Shown: piece by piece, positions 45,958 to 57,320 of the stretch
How positions within the stretch are numbered: the stretch's first letter is position 1
How the letters are laid out: every line of letters starts with the position of its first letter
Origin: Delphinus delphis
Taxonomy: Eukaryota; Chordata; Mammalia; Artiodactyla; Delphinidae
Length of the DNA: 64,000 nucleotides
Assembly (NCBI RefSeq): GCF_949987515.2
Contig: NC_082684.1
Span: 153,936,044 to 154,000,043, forward strand
Reading direction: 5' to 3'
Notes under the pieces: model-generated
What the model saw: only the letters and a program-made list of their open reading frames with translations
Databases searched by the model: none
Told to the model about the DNA's origin: nothing
Position numbers and translations under genes: made by a program

Positions 45958-46169
45958 AAGTTAATGGGTTTACTATAATCATTTTTGAATTAATTAATCA
46001 ATATTTTAAACCTACTAATTGTCAATAACTCACATAAGCAAAAGCTCTTTGAAGACCTTCATAATTTTTAAGGGCATAAAGGGGTCCTGAGACCAAAATG
46101 TTTGACATCCTCTATTTTAGGGAGTCACCCCACCCTACAATCACCAGCATAACCTATTTCCCTTAACTT

Positions 46170-46197
46170 GCTTTATTTTATTTTATTTTATTTTATT
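46170..46197. repeat. (TTTTA)n
   Basis: Five TTTTA units; no SINE or L1 body adjoins them. Confidence 0.95.
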
Positions 46198-46239
46198 CTC
46201 CATAGTACTCAACCCCTCCAAACATATTTTGATTTGTTT

Positions 46240-46390
46240 TTCTGCTTAATGTTTATTCCCCCAACTAGAAACTTAATTCACAAAGAAAAGACTTTGTCAG
46301 TTTTGTTCACCCTTCTATCCTTAGTGCCCCAAATAACCCAGCATGTAGTAGGTACTCGATAAATATTTGTTGAATGAATGAGTTAGGTGA
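46240..46390 (+). mobile_element. L2 3' end fragment
   Basis: agcatgtagtaggtactcga, then taaatatttgttgaatgaat is a clear sense L2 terminus. Confidence 0.85.
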
Positions 46391-46414
46391 ACAATTAATA
46401 ATATCTGTCCTTCA

Positions 46415-46720
46415 TAGAGAACAGACTTGTGGTTGCCAAGGGGGAGGACGTTGGGGGAGGGAAGGATTGCGAGGTTGGGCTTAGTAGATATAAGTTAATA
46501 TATACAGAATGGATAAACAACAGTCCTACTATAGAGCTCAGAGAACTGTATTAAGTATCCTGTTATAAATCATAATGGAAAAGAATATTAAAGAAAGAAT
46601 GTATATACATATATATATGTGTGTGTGTGTGTGTGTATAACTGAATCACTTTGCTGTGCAGCAGAAATTAACACAACATTGTAAATCAACGACACTTCAG
46701 TTAAAAAAAAAGAAAATCAG
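46415..46720 (+). mobile_element. L1 3' end fragment with target duplication
   Basis: gaacagacttgtggttgcca, then tcactttgctgtgcagcaga and gtaaatcaacgacacttcag, A-rich end. Flanks tatctgtccttca (46402-46414) and tatctgtctttca (46721-46733) define the insertion. Holds a TATA/TGTG array at 46602-46637. Confidence 0.92.
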
Positions 46721-46734
46721 TATCTGTCTTTCAA

Positions 46735-48395
46735 AGTCTTCCTACAATCAACCCTTCCCATTTTTATGAAGGTCTATCAGTGCAGGTCTCTGGGACTTTC
46801 AGTTAATATATGTTTGAACTTGAACAGATCCACAGTTGCTATGCAAGACAGTATTCAGCCTTGCTTGTTCATGTTCCAGTAGGAGACCTCCATGCAGACT
46901 TTAGATGACTTTTCACCTGGAAAAAGCTCTCTAATGTCCAGAGCACCATCTCAAGCTTATATCCAAACTCCTGATAACCGAAGTACTTCCATCTCTTTTC
47001 AGTTAAACTGTAGAGCAGCACTTCCGGCACTACCAGACCCCTTGGTCTGGAACGGCAACCATTCAGTTCCCACTCAGTCTATGCCATTTCAAAGAGGAAA
47101 AGTTCAGTCTTCTCCACCAGCAATGACACTAATTTTACAAGCACAAGGTAGTAGCGTAAAAGCAATTCAAAAGAAAAATGCCTAGAAGTAATGTTAGCTA
47201 CACAAGTTCACAGTGAGCTAAAAATGACATGATGCAATCTTATGTGGTTCTTTAAGGGTAGTATTGGACCGAAAAATGTTTTGCACATACTATGCACTGA
47301 TGGAGCCACATTTCCAAAGAAGGTGGAATAAATGAAAACATGGCAGATAAGTGAGATATGAAGATGAACAAGGAACACTCTGTCTAAGAGAACGAACACT
47401 GAAACATGGGGCATGGTAGCTGTCTCCAGATATTTTAAGGACCTATTCCCTGTGGCTCTGGGGGTCAATGTAGATAAGCTGATATAAGGGAGATGGTTTT
47501 AACATTACCATACTAGTCGTAGGGGTTTGGAAATGGAATAGCTTCCCTTGCATGGCAGTTGGCATGCCTTTCTCTAAAGTATTTAAGAACGCTTATTGGC
47601 TAGCTGCAGGAAAATGGGGTCTTAATAGTCTTAAAATGGGGATTTCAAAATGGGCGTGGCTTGGAAGGATGGAGGATTCTTAGATACCTTTTAACATTTT
47701 TTCCACCAGTAAGATTATGAGTAAAAATTAGCTCCATTCCTATATTTTTATACTCTGGTATATCTCTGTATTTTTATGTTACTTTTTGTGACAAGTTAAT
47801 TCATAGAATTGAGAACATTAACACTTTATTTCAATTGCTTTATGAATTAAAAATCTTCCCCCATAAACTTTTATTTGTTACACTGTTTAAGGGGGAAAAA
47901 TGAAGGTCAGGATTGATGGCCTAAGATTAACTCTTATTCCCTAAGTAAAGTTAGTAATAATTTTCTTTATTTTACATGACGTTAGTACTTCATTAGGCCC
48001 TTTGCTGATGGTGTGGAAGGGGAGACTTGAGCACAGCCCAGTAAGATAAATTAACCTCATTGAGCCCGTTGTCACGAGCAGCTTCTCCAGAGTCAGGTGA
48101 AATGTCTAGTTTGTTAGTTAAGACGTAACTGAGTTTGTAACGAACTGTTAAAACTGCCTAACTATGCTTTAAAAACTAGCGTAACTTTGAGACACACACA
48201 CAAAATTATGGATTATGAATTGACAATAACAAAACAACCAGCCTTTTCAGTAAAACATTAAAGGAATCCAAGGACATATAAATAATCTCATCAATTGACT
48301 GAATGAATTGTGCTTATTTTAACTCTTTGAGTTAAAAAGACAGAAGAGCTAGAGCACTAGCAGTTCACTACAGAGATTCTAGGAAAGCAGGGGGT
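46735..48395. other. Unassigned sequence with an interrupted open frame
   Basis: No repeat recognised. From about 46735 to 47185 one plus-strand frame is open except for a single TAG near 46880; the second half (from 46892) has 97 codons rich in Ser, Pro and Gln. I recognise no domain. A decayed processed pseudogene or chance are both possible. Confidence 0.35.
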
Positions 48396-48399
48396 AACC

Positions 48400-49450
48400 T
48401 GTCAGATTCAACATAGTAACTTTATAGACAAAATTAATTATATTTCGCTATATGAGCAACGAACAATTGCTAATTGAAAGTTTTAAAACATTACTGTTTG
48501 AAACAGTGCCAAAAACTTGGAGATAAATCTCACAAAAATTATGCAAGATTTGTATGCTGCAAATTATGAAACATTGATGAGAAAAACCAAAAACCTAAAT
48601 AAATATGGGGAGATACACAGGGCTCCTGGGTGGAAAGCCTGAATGTTGTTAATACGTCAGTGCTCCCTAAGTAGACAGATAGATTCTCACAGTCTCAATC
48701 AAATTCTTAGAAGACACTTTTTTGGGTAGAAATTAATAAGCTGATTCTAAAATTTATATACAAAAGCAAAGGACAGAGAATAACAAAAACAATTTAAAAA
48801 AAAAAAAACCAAAATTGGAGGACCCAAGCTACTTAACTTCAAGACTTACAAAAGAGCTGCAGAAATCCAGGAGATGTGTTATTGGTGAAAGAAGACACAT
48901 ATAGATCTATGGATCTGAATAGAGTTTCCAGAAATACATATACGGTCAATTATGAACATACAATTGGTCATTGACCTATACGTATATGGTTAACTGATTT
49001 TTGAAAATGGCGACATTCAATGGAGAAAGGATATATCTTTCAACAAACTATACTGGAACAATTGCTCATCCAAATACAAAAAAAAACCACTGAAATGTAC
49101 CTTTCACCATGTACAAAAATGACCTTGAACTGGATTGCCTAAATGTAAAATCCAAAACAATAAAACCTCTAGAAGGAAACATAGGAGAAAATTTTTGTGA
49201 CCTTGGTAAAGGTATCTCAGGACACAAAAAGAAAAATCCATAAAAAGAAATAAATTGGACTACATCAAAATTTAAAAAATTAAAAAAAAAATAAACTTTT
49301 GAAATACACTGTCCTAAAAATAAAAAATGTAAGTCACAGACTGGGAGAAAATATTTGCAAAATATATCTGATAAAGAGTTTGTGTTTGGAATGTTATTAT
49401 AAAGGACTCTTAAAATGTAATAATAATGCAACCTACCCAATAAAATGGGT
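48400..49450 (+). mobile_element. Old L1 ORF2 fragment
   Basis: gtgccaaaaacttggagata, then agctgattctaaaatttata, acaaaagagctgcagaaatc, aaaatccaaaacaataaaac and agactgggagaaaatatttg run in the order of L1 ORF2 after the reverse transcriptase. Many stops. The 124-codon minus-strand frame at 49066-49440 is its shadow. Confidence 0.88.
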
Positions 49451-49454
49451 GTAA

Positions 49455-49935
49455 AGCTTTGGAGACCCTACTGAGTACTCATCCCAGCTTGGGGGCCAAT
49501 TTAAAAAAGCAGCTTGCTCTGAAGAAAGTTTCCTTCCACGTAGCCCACTGTTTGATAGAGACGGAGCAGCCCAGTTTGGAAGATCACATAAATCAGCAAT
49601 GCTCAGACTTCATGGTATCACGTGGACACCATGTCCGAGGTCTAGCTTATTTTTGATCACCTTTTCTCCTAAGAGAGAATCTCTGCTTTTCGGTAATAAC
49701 CCGAGAGTTAAACCTCAGATTGACTGCTACTTAACCCAAGTCAAAAGTGCAGTGGAGATAAATGGTATTTGAGGGACAGTTTGAAGAACAAGTTCAGCAT
49801 CCTCATTAGCTACAGTTGCCAAGCAGAACGTTAGAATATACACTGCCTGGTTTCTATGAATTTAGCCCCTGTAGAAATGCTTTCCTGGACTACGATTCAG
49901 GATCATGCTCCCAACTTGCACCAAGAGTTGTATTT
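49455..49935. other. Unassigned sequence
   Basis: No gene or repeat recognised. Confidence 0.4.
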
Positions 49936-49950
49936 AAAAACGGCTTTACA

Positions 49951-50168
49951 GGGCTTCCCTGGTGGCGCAGTGGTTGAGAGTCCGCTTGCCGATGCAGAGG
50001 ACACGGGTTCGTGCCCTGGTCCGGGAAGATCCCACGTGCCGCGGAGCGGCTGGGCCCGTGAGCCATGGCCGCTGAGCCTGCGCGTCCGGAGCTTGTGCTC
50101 TGCAACGGTAGAGGCCACAACAGTGAGAGGCCTGCATACCACAAAAAAAAAAAAAAAGGGAAAAAAAA
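49951..50168 (+). mobile_element. CHR SINE, short type
   Basis: Full body, A tail interrupted by GGG. Flanks aaaacggctttaca and aaaatgccttcaca are an imperfect target duplication. Confidence 0.96.
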
Positions 50169-50184
50169 TGCCTTCACAAATGCT

Positions 50185-51330
50185 TTTATTTATTATGGTT
50201 CAATAAAGTTTATCTTTTCCTTGTATAAATAATTCATACTCGTAGACAGTGTGGAGACTGCAGAAAAAGGAAAAGAAGAAGAATACCGTGGATAGTCCCA
50301 TTTCCCAACCAGGATGGTTTAATTCCACCCCCTCTTTGTTCTATGAGATTATTTTTAGAATGTTATGACAACATAATAAACATTATTTGCAAAATATGTT
50401 TTTTTCTAGAAAAATAGTTCTGAGGACATTGTTTATATTATCCTATGCTCTTAATATGAGAGTCTACACAATTTCCTCACAGAACATAAAGTCAGGGGGG
50501 AAATGATCTCTTCTGACAACTCAGCATGGTTTCTTTTATCTTTATCTTTTATTAACTTTTCCTCTTTTTCCAATTATGACAATTGATCTCTAAATGGAAA
50601 AAGGTGAGAATCCTGCAAAAGGACGTCTAGCTGTTTTAGATGGATTTTAGTCTTTAAGCTCCCCTATCCGTTCCCAGGGTAGCAGGAAAACCTTGATGGG
50701 TGTGAATAAATATTGTTGGCAGTCTTCTGAGAAATAATGTTGACAGCAGAAGCAGTGGAAGTCTTGATAAGGATATATTTTGAGTAAATATTTTTTAAAG
50801 GTATGTATGTTGCTGGGGGGCGGGGGCGGAAATCATTATACTGTAGACGTGTAACCCTGGCATTACTCCAGGGAAAATACTCAGGCAGAACATTAAAAGG
50901 AGATTGTGGAGCATTCTTTAGCGAAAGAAGTGATGACTAAGAACATGAGAAATGTGTCGGTCTAATGGGACCACCGCCTCCCCACGTGGCACCTCTGTGT
51001 GCATCAGATACAGTGTTCCTTCCCAGCTAACGTGGTCCTGGAGGCCCATGCCTGAGTGGACAGTGTAAATCAGAAGAGTGTTCCCCTTCCTTTCAGCCAA
51101 AGCAATTCTCCATCAGCGCACCAGCCGGATTTCAGCTCCTGCTGGCTGCCTTGGGCAGGTGCCCTTGTTCAGAGCCGAGATGCTATAATGCTAAACTAGA
51201 ACAGTGTGGCATCTGTGAGAAAGACCTTTGGGGTCAGTCAGGCTTGGGTTAACTCCGGACTGACCCACTACCAGATTCGTGACCTCCCTCAGACAGTACC
51301 TCTTCTCAGAAATTGATGTCATCATGTTAT
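50185..51330. other. Unassigned sequence
   Basis: G-rich run ggggggcgggggcgg near 50815. No gene or repeat recognised. Confidence 0.4.
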
Positions 51331-51344
51331 CTACCTTGCCTTTC

Positions 51345-51561
51345 TTTTTTTTTTTTTTTTTTTTTTTTTGCGGTACGCGGGCCTCTCACCGTTGCGGCCT
51401 CTCCCATTGCGGAGCACAGGCTCCGGACACGCAGGCTCAGCGGCCATGGCTCACGGGCGCAGCCGCTCGGCGGCATGTGGGATCTTCCCAGACCGGGGCA
51501 CGAACCCGTGTCCCCTGCATCGGCAGGCAGACTCCCAACCACTGCGCCACCAGGGAAGCCC
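51345..51561 (-). mobile_element. CHR SINE, short type, young
   Basis: T25 tail. Perfect 16-bp duplication ctaccttgcctttctt at 51331-51346 and 51562-51577. Confidence 0.97.
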
Positions 51562-51673
51562 CTACCTTGCCTTTCTTGTTTGAGAAAAAAGAGCTAGACT
51601 ACCAGGATAAAAGCTCTAATACAAAAGATTTTGTTTCAATGCAAGGAAAAATTTTCTTTTAAAAAGTCACACA

Positions 51674-51811
51674 TAGGGAGGGTGGGAGGGAGGGAGACGC
51701 AAGAGGGAAGAGATATGGGAACATATGTATATGTATAACTGATTCACTTTGTTATAAAGCAGAAACTAACACACCATCGTAAAGCAATTATACTCCAATA
51801 AAGATGTTAAA
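51674..51811 (+). mobile_element. L1 3' end, younger cetartiodactyl type
   Basis: ggagggtgggagggagggag, then tgattcactttgttataaag and tatactccaataaagatg, A tail. Perfect 13-bp duplication aaaaagtcacaca at 51661-51673 and 51812-51824. Only about 138 bp of L1 was copied. Confidence 0.95.
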
Positions 51812-51834
51812 AAAAAGTCACACAAATGAAAATG

Positions 51835-52010
51835 TTCTATATCATGACTGTATCAATGTTAGTATCTGAATTATGATATTATATTATAGTTTTGTAAGAT
51901 GCTACCAATTGGAGGAACTGAGTATAGGGTTTACGGGATCTTTCTGTATTAATTCTTACAACTGCATGCCAATCTGTGATTATCTCAAAATTTAAAAATT
52001 AATTTAAAAA
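51835..52010 (+). mobile_element. Old L1 3' end
   Basis: gatattatattatagttttg, then ggatctttctgtattaattc and acaactgcatgccaatctg are a sense L1M 3' terminus, followed by A/T-rich decay. Confidence 0.75.
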
Positions 52011-52014
52011 AATT

Positions 52015-53335
52015 TTAAATTTATATTAAAAAAATTAAAAGTCATATAAAATAAATAAAAACAGATAACATTCTGATTAAAATAGAATGGGCTGCACCAT
52101 GAAACTGGTCCCCATTATGGGTGTGTTGAGGCTGAGTGAGGACCACTCTTACCTGTCTAATAGTAGACAATGTAGTCTTCTGTCTCATGTGTGCCTTTTC
52201 TCTGACCTAAGAATCTAAGAAAAGATTACATGAACTTTTAAAAGCTGTGTGAACATGTGGTGCTGTTGTGAGCAATGGATGGATTGGTCTTTTTACAGGA
52301 GAAACTCCAGGAAGACGTAGAATATTAAAAACAAGCAAACAGCTGAATAGGAAACCTTCTGTTAGACTCGCCCTGGGTCACATTTTGCTACAAACACCAA
52401 AGTAGAATGGAATTGCTTAATGGCTTCAATGATAAAAGATGCTTTCCAATCACCAGAGGGAAGGTGAAATGATTAAAAAACTGGCGTCAGCTAAATATGT
52501 TGATTGTCTTATATAAAATGACCCTATGAGCACCATGTTTTTTTCACCAGGGAATCCATTTAAATTTGCTATTTCTCAAATGAGTTCAGATCATGGATTA
52601 TACCAACATAGATAATTAAAGGCCTCAATTAGTAATGTTTCCACAATAATTCTTTGCTTTCTAAGTTTCTATAGCTGAGGCCACAGATTTTGAGTAGGCA
52701 TGATGTTTCATTAAAAAGTAGAAATCTTGGACTAGCATTGGGGATTTTCATTTATGCATAAAATAAAAGATCAGATTAAATTCCTTTCCTCAATAAGAAT
52801 TTTTATTTGTTTGAAGTTTTAATATAGTCTTAAAACATTTCAAATAACTTACTTACTTTAACAAATATTTAAAAAGGAAAATAGGGTTGAAAATCTAAAT
52901 CTAGAAACAGCTTGTTACTAGAGTAGTACTCTGGGCATAAATTACTTGTAAAAAGTTGCTGTGTGTGGAAAAGTAGGTAAATAATTTACTAGTTCAATCC
53001 AGAAGCTTGTTATTAAAAGAACTTCAGTGAATTCTTTTATAAAACAAGCAAAAAAAAAGCACTTAACTAGTACATTAGCCTTCCTTGACCTATATATGTT
53101 ATAATTTTGCACACCAGTGTTTTTTTCAAAGTATATAAAACTAACAATAATGTTTTATTTATTCTGTGCAGCAGACATTTTGGGAAAGTAAGTAACTTGG
53201 GTAGAACTGAAGTGTGTGAACAATTTTGAAATCCTGAAAATGTGAACTTGGCCAAGGTCTATGGGTCCCATTTTTCTTACCTTCACAAATGAGAAAGTTG
53301 GTTTGGATTAGACATTTAACACTAACATCCTTCAT
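52015..53335. other. Unassigned AT-rich sequence
   Basis: No gene or repeat recognised. Confidence 0.4.
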
Positions 53336-53339
53336 CTTT

Positions 53340-54385
53340 TAATAAGATTTTAAAATTTTTAGAATACTTCTAGATTTACAAAAAGTTGCAAAGATGATAC
53401 AGAAAGTACCCGTATACCCTTCGCCCAGTTTCTTCTACTCTTAACGTCTTACTTTATATGGAGGGTTTGTCACAACTAAGAAACCAGCGTTGGTACATTG
53501 CTATTAACTAACTTCCATACTTCGTTAGAATTTCACCAGTTTTTCCCAACGTCATTTTTTCAGTTCCAGGTCCCATCCAGGAAACTGAATTTCATTTGGT
53601 TTTCATGTGTCCTGAGACTCCTCCGGTCAGGGACAAGTTCTCAGACTTTCCTTGTTTCCAATGACCTTGACACCTTTGCGCAGTATTGATCAAATGTTTC
53701 GTAGAATGTCCCTCAGTTTGGATTTGTCTTATATTTTTCTTATGATTAGACTGGGGTTATGGGTTTTGGGGAGGAAGACCAGAGAGGTGAAGTACCATTC
53801 TCATCACATCGTATCCAGGCAGGAATATCTGCATAAATTATTTGGAATTCTTCTGTGAAGAATTCTTCTGTTTCTCTTCTTTCCCTTTATTTATTCAATA
53901 ATGTATTTGTATCAGTGTGGCCTCGTGGATTCTTTGGGTTATAATCTAATGCCGTTTTATTTTGGTGTTCAGACTCTTCCTGTTTGATCATTGGGAGCTT
54001 CTTCAGATTGGCTCCTTTTTGGGTGTTGAGCACTTTTTACTTTCTGATCTATAAGATGTATCTCTTTTTTATTATTAAGACTTCATATTTTAAGAGCAGT
54101 TTTAGGTTCACAGCAAAACTGAGCTGAATGTACAGAGATTTCCCGTATACCCCTGCCCCCGCACGCACACAGCCTCCCCCAGTGTCAATATTACTCGCCA
54201 GAATAGTACATTTTCTTTTTAACCAAGGATGAACCTACACTGACACATCATAATCACCCAGTTTACATTAGGGTTCAGTCCTGGTGTTGTATATTTTGTA
54301 GGTTTTGATAAATGTATAATGACATATATCCAACGTTATAGTATTATGCAGTGTAGTTCCATTGCCCTAAAAAATCCCTGCTTCC
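53340..54385 (-). mobile_element. Old L1 3' UTR
   Basis: aaactaagaaaccagcgttg, tttccttgtttccaatgacc, ttgggttataatctaatgc, gagcagttttaggttcacag and cattagggttcagtcctgg follow one antisense old L1 3' UTR. It joins ORF2 sequence at about 54385, so both may be one element. Confidence 0.75.
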
Positions 54386-54842
54386 ATGTTTTGGCTCTTG
54401 TAAGTAGTGCTGCTGTGAACATTGTGGTGCATGTATCTTTTCAAATTAGAGTTTTCACCTTTTCCGGATATATGCCCAAGAATGGGATTGCTGGATCATA
54501 TGGTAGCTCTATTTTTAGTTTTTTAAGGAAGTTCCATACTGTTCTCCATAGCGGCTGCACCAGTTTACATTCCCACCAACAGTGCAAGAGGGTTCCCTTT
54601 TCTCCACATCCGCTCCAGCATTTACTGTTTGTAGATTTTTTGATGTTGGCCATTCTGACTGGTGTGAGGGGATACCTCATTGTGGTTTTGATCTGCATTT
54701 CTCTAATAATTAGTGATGTTGAGCATTTTTTCATGTGCCTGTTGGCCATCTGTATGTCTTCTTTGGAGAAATGTCTGTTTAGGTCTTCTGCCCATTTTTG
54801 GATTGGATTGTTTATTTTTTTGATATTGAGTTGTATGAGCAC
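54385..54842 (-). mobile_element. L1 ORF2 C-terminal segment
   Basis: ggctcttgtaagtagtgctg, gggattgctggatcatatgg, cattcccaccaacagtgc and tctctaataattagtgatg are antisense ORF2. It breaks off at ttgagttgtatgagc, where MER5A begins. Confidence 0.93.
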
Positions 54843-54974
54843 AAATTTCTGATTCAGTAAGTCTGGGATGGGATCTGACATTTCTATCAAGTTCCTAGGT
54901 GCTGCTGGTCTGTGGAACACACTTTGAGAACCACTGCTATAAATCATTGAATGAGTCAGAAGCACAGTTAACAA
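54441..54974 (-). pseudogene. Open frame: MER5A joined to L1 ORF2 C-terminal region
   Basis: The 177-codon frame starts with ATG at 54974. About the first 45 residues come from MER5A sequence and its flank; from about residue 46 ([19 protein letters not shown]) it reads L1 ORF2p. It retains the Cys-rich zinc-knuckle-like motif near residues 139-155 ([18 protein letters not shown]) and ends at YPEKVKTLI, before the normal ORF2 terminus. Endonuclease and reverse transcriptase domains are absent, so it cannot retrotranspose. The frame is open by chance or recent age; translation is not shown. Confidence 0.85.
54843..54945 (-). mobile_element. MER5A-like hAT transposon
   Basis: tttctgattcagtaagtctg, then ggtgctgctggtctgtggaa and cacactttgagaaccactgc match MER5A up to its terminal inverted repeat. 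Confidence 0.85.
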
Positions 54975-55315
54975 TTTAACCCTATTTTCCTGGTCTAAGT
55001 CACCAGAACACTATTTGAAAACTCAACCACAGAGATTCGTCATCAACTTTCCTTCTGACAATCAAACTAAAAGGTTATACATTTTAATTACTACCAAATT
55101 GAGGTGGATGTCGTTTGGAAATTATCTAAATTGGAGGCAAGGGATGCCAAGAGGATTTTTTTTAACCTCCCATTTCGAAAGTTAGGTCATTTCTTCTTAA
55201 AGATATTTAACAGGTACGTATGATTAAGAAAACAAACAAGATATCATGGCTTGGAATATCAGCATATCTTCTTTTTAAATTTATTTTTATTTTTTTATTG
55301 AATGAAAGATTCTTA
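54950..55315. other. Unassigned sequence
   Basis: No gene or repeat recognised. Confidence 0.4.
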
Positions 55316-55319
55316 AAAT

Positions 55320-55420
55320 TCTGTAGTGCTTTACAACTTGCAAAAGTTTCACACAGGTGATTTCGTATAATCTCCTTATAACCCTCGACAAGACCTTGAG
55401 TTACTATTTGTGCAACACTG
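55320..55420 (-). mobile_element. Possible MIR fragment
   Basis: tagtgctttacaacttgcaa, then tcgtataatctccttataac and tgagttactattt have the order of antisense MIR. Weak. Confidence 0.35.
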
Positions 55421-55509
55421 GGAAGCCACCTCTTCAGACCACAGTTAGACTACATGTAACATCAGAAGGTCAGACTAGGTGACTGGAACGGGCTTTCTAG
55501 CCAGAGTGT

Positions 55510-55650
55510 TCTAGTGTCCATTCATTCATTTATTTAGCAGATGTTTTTAATAGCTGTTTTGAGCCAGGCTCCATGTGGGTACTGGGAATAAAGCCATGAA
55601 CATGACCGATCTGAGTGTTTTAATTAGGGAAATACAGGGTGGTGTGAGTT
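55510..55650 (-). mobile_element. L2 3' end fragment
   Basis: ccattcattcatttatttag, then gggtactgggaataaagcca and tgaacatgacc are antisense L2. Confidence 0.7.
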
Positions 55651-56966
55651 GAGTCAGGAAAACGGGTTTCACTTCTACCATCACCACGGGATAACTACCA
55701 CCCAAGATTCCTTTTTGCTTCTCTTTCACCTGCAACAAAATAACATTATAACAAGCTTCCAACCTACGAATCACCCACATAAATCACTGCACGCGTGAGG
55801 CAAGACCACCAATAACAGAAGAAAGCATTTATGATACATCTTTCCCCAAAATATGAGAATTAGAACAATGTATTTTCTGTTCTAACAGAACCAACCATTG
55901 TAACGCCATTTTCCTATCTAAAATGTTTTTGTTTTTCCTGAACGAGTCCACTGTAATTGGAAAAGTGAACTACAACAGCCTAGCGCAATCTATTTTCATT
56001 GGAGCCCTGAATCCAGAAATGTCATTTGTACCAAACTGTATTAAGGACAGTGAGTAGTTATCAAAACCCAATCAACTGATGACATTTGCCTTATGATCCC
56101 GAGAATTAATTATCATCATTTATAAAGCCTACGGAACAACTGAAAACACTTTGCTTTTAGTAGGTTCCTAATACCCAGGATGAATCATGTGCTCTTCTTA
56201 CTTTTGTTATTTTTGCATACCTCATAAATGCATCCTTCGCACAGAATTCCTACAAGAAATCTATCTTCTCCTCAGTAGAAACAGCATTGCATTATTCTGA
56301 ATCTGATAGATTCAAATCAAAGTTGAATTTTTATTGATGATAGAACTGGGGGATGATCACAGGCACTAACTCCTTTCTCTGAAGCAAAATAATCCTGAGA
56401 ATTTTGCTCTGAGGATGAAGTTAAACAGTGCACATGAGAGCATTTTGTAAATAGTGAAGAATGATATCAATATTAGTTAGTGTAAGTACCCCTCATTTAA
56501 AACTAGATTGTCAATGAATAGAAGCTAATTGCCTATAAAGGAACCATTTTTCTTTTCTGATGTTCCAAAGCCATGGTCTGTTTGGTGGTTTCATTTTGTT
56601 TTTAATGTGCATCTGTGAAGGATACACATGGAAATAAAATAGTCACATTGTATTCTTTCTCATCCTCAGGAAATGGAATACTGTAGAGTCAGGGAATAGC
56701 AGATGAAACATTTTATCATTGTTTTTTGATTTTGGTGTTGTGTTTTTCTACTTCTTTAAAAGTCTTAAATATCACAAAAATAGTAAACACTTGCTGCAAT
56801 GGGTAAACCCAAACGGAAGTTTACAAAGAAATGGTTGGTCAGCTCTAACCCTCACCCTCCTCAAATTCCACGTCCAGAATAATGCTAACCATTTACTCAG
56901 TATCCCCCCTCCATGTATTTATTCATCTATTCATATGTCTGTGCTTGTCTGAACGTATAGATTACG

Positions 56967-57060
56967 CTTCTCTCTCCTCTTTCCTTTCCTCCCTCCGTCC
57001 TTCCTGTTCCCTCCCCCTCTCCCTCTCTCCATTCTTTTTTTCTTTCCTTCTTTTTTCTTC
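56967..57060 (+). repeat. Polypyrimidine tract
   Basis: About 94 bp of C and T with only a few purines (in ccgtcc, ctgttcc and ccattc). Such tracts can adopt triplex DNA. Confidence 0.9.
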
Positions 57061-57271
57061 ACTTTCAACAAAAATGGGGTATATCATATACCACTTACTA
57101 TGAAACTTGCTTATATTGTTACTTAAAAATATAATATGCATCCTTTGCAGTCAGTACATACAGCTCTTATTCTTTTTTAAATCACTTTTTAAAATAGGTA
57201 CACTCAATCCTTAAGTGTAAACACCCTGTCATTTATTCAACCTGTAATCTATTGGTGAACATTTGTGTTCG

Positions 57272-57320
57272 CTTTCTTTTTCTTTTCTTTCCTTATCTTC
57301 TTCCTCTTTCTTCTTTTTTT
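57272..57320 (+). repeat. Second polypyrimidine tract
   Basis: CTTT/TTCT-rich with one purine break (ccttatc), 210 bp from the first tract and on the same strand. Confidence 0.9.

Larger units (their letters stand above)
43784..46115 (+). mobile_element. Fossil hAT-Charlie DNA transposon
   Basis: The left end agtgtttcttaaagtgtggt and right end gtcctgagaccaaaatgttt resemble hAT-Charlie terminal inverted repeats. Flanks atttcatg and attttagg agree at 6 of 8 positions, compatible with an old 8-bp duplication. Without three later insertions (44441-44656, 45151-45475, 45474-45957) it is about 1.3 kb, shorter than intact autonomous elements, so part of the transposase gene is lost. Confidence 0.8.

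Noticed and set aside
49066..49440. 124-codon minus-strand frame rich in Phe
   Set aside because: Antisense of a sense-oriented L1 ORF2 fragment; A-rich L1 text gives Phe-rich antisense peptides.
54319..54852. 177-codon plus-strand frame with membrane-like hydrophobic stretches
   Set aside because: It is the antisense of L1 ORF2; the minus-strand reading is the real L1 sequence.
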